Shown here: positions 1-4,511 of the stretch, in pieces
How positions within the stretch are numbered: position 1 is the first letter of the stretch
Layout of the letters: each line of letters opens with the position of its first letter
From: Pseudomonadota bacterium
GTDB lineage: Bacteria > Pseudomonadota > Gammaproteobacteria > Steroidobacterales > Woeseiaceae
Length of the DNA: 5,755 nt
Assembly (NCBI GenBank): GCA_022565135.1
Contig: JADFKA010000128.1
Span: 1 to 5,755, forward strand
Direction: 5' to 3'
Notes under the pieces: model-generated
The model's input: the letters and a program-made list of their open reading frames with translations, nothing else
Told to the model about the DNA's origin: nothing
The model's database searches: none
Made by a program: the position numbers and the translations under genes

Positions 1-1104
1 GAAGGCTGCGACATTGTGACGAGTGACGGCCGCCGCATCCTGGATCTTTATGGCGGCCATGCCGTCGCCGCTCTTGGATACGCACATCCACGGCTGATTA
101 AGGCCATTTCTGACCAATCCAGCAAACTGATTTTCCAGAGCAACGCTGTTGCGCTCGATGTGCGGGCGCGAGCAGCCGAGAAACTGCTTGCTATCGCACC
201 AGCGAATTTACGGCGAGTGTTTTTTGTCAATTCGGGTGCCGAAGCCAACGAGAATGCACTGCGTATGGCCTGCGTCGCAACAGCACGCAAGAAGGTTCTT
301 GCGATCTCGCATGGCTTTCACGGCCGTACCGCGGCGGCGGCGGCCGTGACCTGGAATTCGGAGCAGTGGTACGGATTTCCGCAACGGCCATTTGCCGTTG
401 ACTTCATACCACGCGACGACTGCGACGCTGTTGCAAACATGATCGGCGACGATATTGCCGCCGTAATTGTCGAACCGGTGCAGGGTGTTGCCGGCGCCTA
501 TGACCTTTCGATGGACTTTCTTAAGGCCTTGCGTGCAATAACATCGAAACACGGCGCGATGTTGATCGTTGACGAAGTACAGACCGGCATTGGCCGTACC
601 GGTCAATACTTCGCGACACAGGCGTATGGCATCGAGCCGGATATTCTGACCAGCGCCAAGGCTCTCGGTGGCGGCATCCCGTGTGGCGCAGTTCTGTGCA
701 ATGACGGCATCGCGAAGTGCTTTGGATGCGGCGATCTCGGCTCAACGTTCGGTGGTGGCCCCGTCGCCGCAGCTGCAATGATCGCTGTGCTCGATTCGAT
801 CGAGGCCGAGAAACTGTTGCACAATGTGCGTCGGCGCGAAACGCAAATTCGCGAGCACTGTGTCGTCGGCCCGGTGCGTATGATTCAGGGAATGGGCTTG
901 CTACTCGGGCTCGTTTGCGACCGTCCTGCAATCGACGTGCGTGACGTATTGCTTGAACAGGACATTCTCACTGGCACTAGCGCCGACCCGAATGTGCTCC
1001 GCGTGCTCGCGCCGCTCATTCTCGAAGCAAACCATGTCGATCAACTCGAGCGGGCACTCGCGTCGATTAGCCCGACAATGACAGCTCATGAAAGGAATCG
1101 TTGA
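1..1104 (+). CDS. argD: N-acylornithine (acetyl- or succinylornithine) aminotransferase, class III PLP enzyme; 5' end outside the window
   Basis: This PLP-dependent class III aminotransferase should interconvert N-acylglutamate semialdehyde and N-acylornithine in cytosolic arginine biosynthesis. The frame is open from base 1, and its first codons read EGCDIVTSDGRRILDLYGG, matching the internal ArgD segment (GEG...DGRRYLD). The gene therefore starts upstream, and the GTG at 16 is not its start. Counting codon 1 at base 1, visible motifs are SGAEANENALR (78-88), HGFHGRT (104-110), VEPVQG (157-162), DEVQTGIGRTG (191-201, Asp binding the PLP ring nitrogen), SAKALGGG with Schiff-base Lys220, and GSTFGGGP (247-254). 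NVLR ends in Arg334, the expected carboxylate-binding Arg. The usual QGEGG motif is QGVAG here, with Val163 replacing the specificity Glu. The tail DILTGTS...NVLRVLAPL resembles Bacteroidota ArgD from memory. The gene overlaps the next by one base. The family is certain; acetyl versus succinyl substrate is open. Confidence 0.9.
   Translation, partial: EGCDIVTSDGRRILDLYGGHAVAALGYAHPRLIKAISDQSSKLIFQSNAVALDVRARAAEKLLAIAPANLRRVFFVNSGAEANENALRMACVATARKKVLAISHGFHGRTAAAAAVTWNSEQWYGFPQRPFAVDFIPRDDCDAVANMIGDDIAAVIVEPVQGVAGAYDLSMDFLKALRAITSKHGAMLIVDEVQTGIGRTGQYFATQAYGIEPDILTSAKALGGGIPCGAVLCNDGIAKCFGCGDLGSTFGGGPVAAAAMIAVLDSIEAEKLLHNVRRRETQIREHCVVGPVRMIQGMGLLLGLVCDRPAIDVRDVLLEQDILTGTSADPNVLRVLAPLILEANHVDQLERALASISPTMTAHERNR
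1091..1096 (+). promoter_or_regulatory. Ribosome binding site AAAGGA for the carbamoyltransferase gene
   Basis: AAAGGA lies seven bases before the ATG at 1104 but only four before the in-frame TTG at 1101. The spacing favours the ATG, giving a TGATG stop/start overlap with argD. Confidence 0.6.
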
Positions 1105-2111
1105 TGAAGAAATTTAATGACCTTGCTGATTTCACGACTGACGAGATACGTGAACTTCTCGAACTCGCGAACAGGCTTGACGCGCACCCCGAACCGCAGG
1201 CATTACGCGGCAAGGTTCTTGCCTTGTTGTTCCTCAGTCCTTCGCTCAGAACACTTGCGTCTTTCCAGGCCGCAATGACCCGTCTGGGCGGCGGCTCGTT
1301 CGTCATTTCACCGGGAATGTCCATTCACGGAATCGAAACAAGGCCTGGCATCGTGATGGACGGGGCGGCGGCCGAACACATACGCGAAGCCGTACCGGTG
1401 ATTGCGTCTTATGGCGATGCGATTGGCATTCGTGCCTTTGCTGAGCGCAAGGATCTCGAGGCAGATATGGCAGAACACGACTTCTCGGCATTGACCGACC
1501 TCATTGACACGCCGTACATCAATATGGAATCGGCGATGAATCACCCATGCCAGAACCTGGCGGACTGGAAAACGCTCGACGATCTCGATATTCCCGCCAA
1601 CGGCGGCAAGTTCGTGCTGAGTTGGGCCTATCACCCCAAGGCACTGCCGCTGGCCGTGCCTGCATCGACTCTATATACCGCCGCGAAACGCGGCATGGAT
1701 GTGACCGTGTTGCGACCCGAAGGCTTTGCGCTCCCCGAATCGCTGATGCAAAAAGCCCGGCAAGCTGCCGAGGCCAGCGGTGGTTCAGTTACCGAAACCG
1801 ACGATCGTGTTGAGGCAATGCAGGACGCGCATGTCATTTACGCCAAGTCATGGTCGTCTACTCTTCACTACGGCGACAAACTCGCCGATCAGAAACTTCG
1901 GCTCGAACTCGAGTATTGGTGCATTGACGAACCGTGGTTCGCCAATGCCCGGGACGATTGCCGTTTCATGCATTGCCTGCCCGTGCGGCGCGGCGTCGTG
2001 GTCAGCGAAGCTGTTCTTGACGGCCCCCGCAGCGTCGTCATTCATGAGGCACGCAACCGCATGCTGGTGCAGATGGCGGTCCTGTATCAGATGCTGGGCA
2101 GTCATTCATGA
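1104..2111 (+). CDS. argF': N-acylornithine carbamoyltransferase (acetylornithine or, more likely, succinylornithine type)
   Basis: It transfers the carbamoyl group from carbamoyl phosphate to an N-acylated ornithine, giving N-acylcitrulline; 335 residues, the family's usual length. Numbered from the ATG, the carbamoyl-phosphate motif is SLRTL (47-51), followed by VMDG (84-87), IRAF with Arg110, HPCQ (147-150), YHPK (176-179), YAKSW with Lys248, and HCLPVRR (290-296). The VMDG, HPCQ, YHPK and YAKSW blocks match Xanthomonas acetylornithine carbamoyltransferase recalled from memory and are not those of ordinary ArgF. Aligned without gaps over this block, Xanthomonas Glu92 is Ala90 here, Trp77 is His75, and the carboxylated Lys302 is Val299. 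The segments ESAxxHP and WSSxxxYG look more like Bacteroides succinylornithine carbamoyltransferase. The last Arg of the S-x-R-T-R motif is Leu51. The start is ATG 1104 rather than TTG 1101 because of ribosome binding site spacing. It overlaps argB by ATGA. The family is firm; the acyl group is inferred. Confidence 0.9.
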   Translation: MKKFNDLADFTTDEIRELLELANRLDAHPEPQALRGKVLALLFLSPSLRTLASFQAAMTRLGGGSFVISPGMSIHGIETRPGIVMDGAAAEHIREAVPVIASYGDAIGIRAFAERKDLEADMAEHDFSALTDLIDTPYINMESAMNHPCQNLADWKTLDDLDIPANGGKFVLSWAYHPKALPLAVPASTLYTAAKRGMDVTVLRPEGFALPESLMQKARQAAEASGGSVTETDDRVEAMQDAHVIYAKSWSSTLHYGDKLADQKLRLELEYWCIDEPWFANARDDCRFMHCLPVRRGVVVSEAVLDGPRSVVIHEARNRMLVQMAVLYQMLGSHS

Positions 2112-3040
2112 CCTCGAACAAAGACCGTGCAATTGTCGTGTCGGCGCTCAAACACGCAGCGCCCTACATCCGGCTGTTCAAGGGCAAGGTATTCGTGCTC
2201 AAGGCTGGCGGAGAGATATTTGCCGACAAGGCACAGACGACCGCGCTCATGGAGCAGGTCGGAATTCTGCACCAGGTCGGCATCCGCGTTGTGCTTATTC
2301 ACGGTGGGGGGCCACAGTCGACCGAACTTGCAACGGCACTGGGGATTGAATCAACATTTATTGACGGGCGCCGCGTAACCGATGGTGCATCACTCGATGT
2401 CGCCGCAATGGTACTCAATGGCCAGATCAATACACGCGTGCTGGCCGCATGCCGCGACCTGCAGATACCTGCGGTTGGCATCAGCGGCATCGACGCAGGC
2501 CTCATTCGCGCACATCGGCGCCCGCCCGTGCTACGCGACGACGGTACGCCCGTGGACTACGGTTTCGTCGGCGACATTGATTCGGTCGATGCCGACATAG
2601 TGGTCAAGCAGCTCGACAGCGGACTCATGCCCGTCATCAGTCCGCTGTCCTGTGACGAGTCCGGAAACATTCTGAATATCAATGCCGATACCGTGGCTGC
2701 GGCGATTGCCATCGAACTCAAGGCTGAAAAACTCATACTCACAATCGCTGCGCCCGGCATCCTCGAGGATGTCGATGACCCGCAATCATTGATCAGCTAT
2801 ATCGATCGCGCTGCGTTAGCCAAGCTAAAAGCCGAGGGAAAACTCGCAGATGGCATGCTGCCAAAGGCAGCCGCCATCGATGCAGCGCTTGCCAACGGCG
2901 TAAGTCGCGTACATATCATCTCTTTCAAGGTCGCCGACAGCCTGTTACTCGAAGTGTTTACCAATGAGGGCACCGGCACGCTCGTTGTCAGCGATATCGA
3001 CGCGCTGACCTCGGCTGAGCAAGGCGGCGAATTATCATGA
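2108..3040 (+). CDS. argB: Acetylglutamate kinase family protein (N-acylglutamate kinase)
   Basis: This cytosolic amino acid kinase phosphorylates the gamma-carboxylate of N-acetylglutamate (or another N-acylglutamate) with ATP, the second step of arginine synthesis. The 310 residues begin with the normal helix and APYIRLFKGK. Motifs follow: FVLKAGG with Lys32, IHGGGPQ (64-70), GRRVTD (87-92), DYGFVGD (150-156), NINADTVA (190-197) with catalytic Asp194, and DGMLPK (248-253) with Lys253. These Lys/Asp/Lys positions correspond to E. coli Lys8, Asp162 and Lys217. The usual LTD/LSDVxG motif is LTIAAPG, so the Asp is replaced by Ala214. DYGFVGD resembles Bacteroidota ArgB. There is no C-terminal GNAT domain, unlike the Xanthomonas ArgB fusion, so the acyltransferase must be a separate gene. 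The ATG overlaps the previous stop (ATGA) with no clear Shine-Dalgarno sequence, implying translational coupling. The gene also overlaps argH by ATGA. Confidence 0.92.
   Translation: MTSNKDRAIVVSALKHAAPYIRLFKGKVFVLKAGGEIFADKAQTTALMEQVGILHQVGIRVVLIHGGGPQSTELATALGIESTFIDGRRVTDGASLDVAAMVLNGQINTRVLAACRDLQIPAVGISGIDAGLIRAHRRPPVLRDDGTPVDYGFVGDIDSVDADIVVKQLDSGLMPVISPLSCDESGNILNINADTVAAAIAIELKAEKLILTIAAPGILEDVDDPQSLISYIDRAALAKLKAEGKLADGMLPKAAAIDAALANGVSRVHIISFKVADSLLLEVFTNEGTGTLVVSDIDALTSAEQGGELS
3021..3027 (+). promoter_or_regulatory. Ribosome binding site AAGGCGG for argH
   Basis: AAGGCGG lies nine bases before the argH ATG, inside the end of argB. It supports the 3037 start together with the ATGA overlap. 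Confidence 0.5.
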
Positions 3041-4221
3041 CGCGACTATGGGACAAAGGTCTGCCACTCGACGAGCGTGTGCTCCGCTACACCGCCGGTG
3101 AAGACCATCTGCTCGATGCGCGCCTCGTGCCCTACGACGTCATGGGCTCTATCGCACATGCCGAAATGCTCGCCGAAACCGGGCTGATCAGCACGCAGGA
3201 TTGTATGGCCATTTGTGCGGGCCTGAAAAATCTGGCCGCTGATTTCGCCGCCGACAAATGGACCATTAGTCTCGACAACGAAGACGTCCATACGGCGCTT
3301 GAGTCCCGGCTCACAAAAAGCATCGGTGAGGCGGGGGCCAGGCTGCACCTGGGGCGCTCACGGAACGACCAGGTACTAACGGCGCTACGCCTGTACCTGC
3401 GCGACGCTGTCGGCGATCTCGCTGAGCGCGTCGCAGAACTCCGCACCGCGATCGGCCGTGTCAGCGAACGGCAGGGTGACGTGCAACTGCCCGGCTTTAC
3501 GCACATGCAACACGCAATGCCGTCGTCTGTGTCCCTATGGTGTGGCGGATTCGACGAAGCATTTACGGACGTTATCGCGGGCCTTGATGCGACGCTCCGG
3601 CGTATCAACAAAAATCCGCTCGGCAGCGCAGCCGGTTACGGCACGCCCGGGCTACCCATTGATCGTGAGCTGACAACGAAAAAACTGGACTTCGACTGCA
3701 CACAGACACCAGTGACATCAGTGCAGCTGTCGCGCGGCAAGGCAGAAAGCACGTTGCTGTTTGAGATAACGCTGCTGCTGCAAGATCTTGGTCGCATGGC
3801 CACCGATCTCTTGCTTTTCTATACGCAAGAATTTGCTTATATCTCGCTCGCAGCCAACATCACGACAGGGTCGTCGATCATGCCGCAAAAACGCAATCCC
3901 GACGTACTGGAGCTGATTCGCGCATCGTCGGCAACCGCGCAGGCCTGTCTCGACGAATCGCTGATGATTACGGCGAAACTTCAGTCAGGCTACCAACGCG
4001 ATCTGCAACGCCTCAAAGCGCCACTGTTTCGCGCCATCGATATTGCCATCGACAGCGTCGATATCATGTCCCATTTGCTCGATGGCATGCGCTTCAACGC
4101 CGATAACATCAGGCTCGATCCTGGCATATATGCAGCCGAAGCAGCCTACCGCCTGGTCCGTGAGGAAGGTATTCCATTTCGCGCCGCCTATGAACGAGTT
4201 GCCGAACGCTATTCAAAATAA
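3037..4221 (+). CDS. argH: Argininosuccinate lyase, short C-terminus
   Basis: It cleaves argininosuccinate to arginine and fumarate, the last step of arginine synthesis, as a cytosolic homotetramer of the fumarase/aspartase superfamily. The start LWDKG...YTAGEDHLLD (residues 4-27) is the family N-terminus. Superfamily signatures are NEDVHTALESRL (81-92), HLGRSRNDQV (104-113), GFTHMQHAMP with catalytic-type His156 (153-162), NKNPLGSAAGYG (191-202), and the mobile serine loop GSSIMPQKRNPD (278-289). SGYQRDLQ (317-324) follows. It is 394 residues long, against roughly 430-465 for most ArgH. It stops just after GIPFRAAYERV, which in relatives is followed by about 40-60 more residues. The reading frames after the stop show no homologous tail, so this looks like a natural short form, not a frameshift. 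It is the last gene of the coupled arg unit; no hairpin plus T-run terminator follows. Confidence 0.95.
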   Translation: MTRLWDKGLPLDERVLRYTAGEDHLLDARLVPYDVMGSIAHAEMLAETGLISTQDCMAICAGLKNLAADFAADKWTISLDNEDVHTALESRLTKSIGEAGARLHLGRSRNDQVLTALRLYLRDAVGDLAERVAELRTAIGRVSERQGDVQLPGFTHMQHAMPSSVSLWCGGFDEAFTDVIAGLDATLRRINKNPLGSAAGYGTPGLPIDRELTTKKLDFDCTQTPVTSVQLSRGKAESTLLFEITLLLQDLGRMATDLLLFYTQEFAYISLAANITTGSSIMPQKRNPDVLELIRASSATAQACLDESLMITAKLQSGYQRDLQRLKAPLFRAIDIAIDSVDIMSHLLDGMRFNADNIRLDPGIYAAEAAYRLVREEGIPFRAAYERVAERYSK

Positions 4222-4239
4222 GTGGCAGCCCTCTATAAT
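4212..4239 (+). promoter_or_regulatory. Candidate sigma70 promoter for lptM-polA
   Basis: A perfect TATAAT (4234-4239) is preceded after 16 bases by TTCAAA (4212-4217, four of six matches to TTGACA). Transcription would begin near 4246, leaving a leader of about 22 bases before lptM. The -35 lies inside the end of argH. The -10 is convincing; the -35 is only fair. Confidence 0.45.
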
Positions 4240-4270
4240 CGACCGATCCTCCCAACCGGTCGTCGATTAT
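4235..4270 (+). repeat. Imperfect inverted repeat spanning the -10 box and the lptM start codon
   Basis: ATAATCGAC (4235-4243) and GTCGATTAT (4262-4270) are perfect reverse complements, separated by 18 bases. An alternative fold pairs ATAAT plus CGACCG with CGGTCG plus ATTAT, giving 11 pairs with a three-base bulge (TCG, 4263-4265) and an 11-base loop. No T-run follows on either strand, so it is not an intrinsic terminator. In a transcript reading through from argH it would bury the first two bases of the lptM ATG. A transcript starting near 4246 would lack the left arm. Confidence 0.55.
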
Positions 4271-4463
4271 GAAAAGCCAACTTCGCATGCTCGCTACATT
4301 GCTCCTCCTTATGTTTCTCATTGGCTGCGGTCAAAGCGGCGCACTGTACATTCCCGGCAATCCGAGCACGGTCCAATCACCGCCAGCGGCGCCAGCGGCG
4401 CCAGCAGATGACGTTAAAGACGAGGAAGACTCGGACGAGACTGACGAAACGGGCAATCACTAA
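4269..4463 (+). CDS. lptM: LptM (YifL-like) LPS-assembly lipoprotein
   Basis: This small 64-residue lipoprotein matches E. coli LptM/YifL, which assists oxidative maturation of the LptD-LptE translocon that inserts LPS into the outer membrane. The signal peptide has a basic n-region (MKSQLR), a hydrophobic core (7-18) and the lipobox LIGC with the lipidated Cys20. GCGQSGALYIP matches the family core GCGLKGPLYFP. Gly, not Asp, follows the Cys, predicting outer-membrane sorting. The rest is a low-complexity Pro/Ala linker (about 37-46) and a strongly acidic tail of Asp and Glu, so it is probably disordered beyond the family core. The ATG at 4269 lacks a clear Shine-Dalgarno sequence and sits in a hairpin arm. 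Met7 at 4287 is an alternative, but it would lose the basic n-region. In many gammaproteobacteria this gene stands before lysA/dapF; here it stands between argH and polA. Confidence 0.85.
   Translation: MKSQLRMLATLLLLMFLIGCGQSGALYIPGNPSTVQSPPAAPAAPADDVKDEEDSDETDETGNH
4382..4405 (+). repeat. Short 9-base tandem repeat in lptM
   Basis: GCCAGCGGC occurs twice in tandem (4382-4390, 4391-4399) with a partial third copy from 4400. The unit is nine bases, so slippage would add or remove three residues of the Pro/Ala linker without breaking the frame. Confidence 0.7.
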
Positions 4464-4500
4464 GGCAGAGACTCTAATACTCGGTCAAGGTGATATTGAT

Positions 4501-4504
4501 GGAG
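4501..4504 (+). promoter_or_regulatory. Ribosome binding site GGAG for polA
   Basis: GGAG stands seven bases before the ATG at 4512, an ideal spacing that fixes the polA start. The 48-base gap between lptM and polA holds no convincing promoter or terminator, so the two are probably co-transcribed. Confidence 0.65.
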
Positions 4505-4511
4505 TACTCGC

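Noticed and set aside
208..931. Minus-strand open frames inside argD
   Set aside because: The opposite strand encodes an intact aminotransferase; these frames are Arg/Ser-rich shadow translations without recognisable domains.
1101..1103. TTG start for the carbamoyltransferase, one codon upstream of the ATG
   Set aside because: It would give a neat TTGA overlap, but the AAAGGA site is only four bases away; the ATG at 1104 has better spacing and a better codon.
16..1104. GTG at 16 as the start of the aminotransferase
   Set aside because: The codons before it (EGCDI) already match the ArgD family and the frame is open to the window edge, so the start lies upstream. ArgD proteins also have more residues before this point.
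1104..2111. Ordinary ornithine carbamoyltransferase (argF/argI)
   Set aside because: The VMDG, HPCQ, YHPK and YAKSW blocks are those of the acylornithine carbamoyltransferase branch, not of the ornithine enzyme.
4222..4268. Frameshifted C-terminal part of argH
   Set aside because: Translation of the frames after the stop gives no ArgH-like tail, and the region contains promoter-like sequence.
4235..4270. Rho-independent terminator after argH
   Set aside because: No T-run follows the hairpin on either strand, and the right arm enters the lptM start codon.
4475..4480. TAATAC as a -10 box for a separate polA promoter
   Set aside because: It matches TATAAT at only three positions and I see no good -35 upstream.
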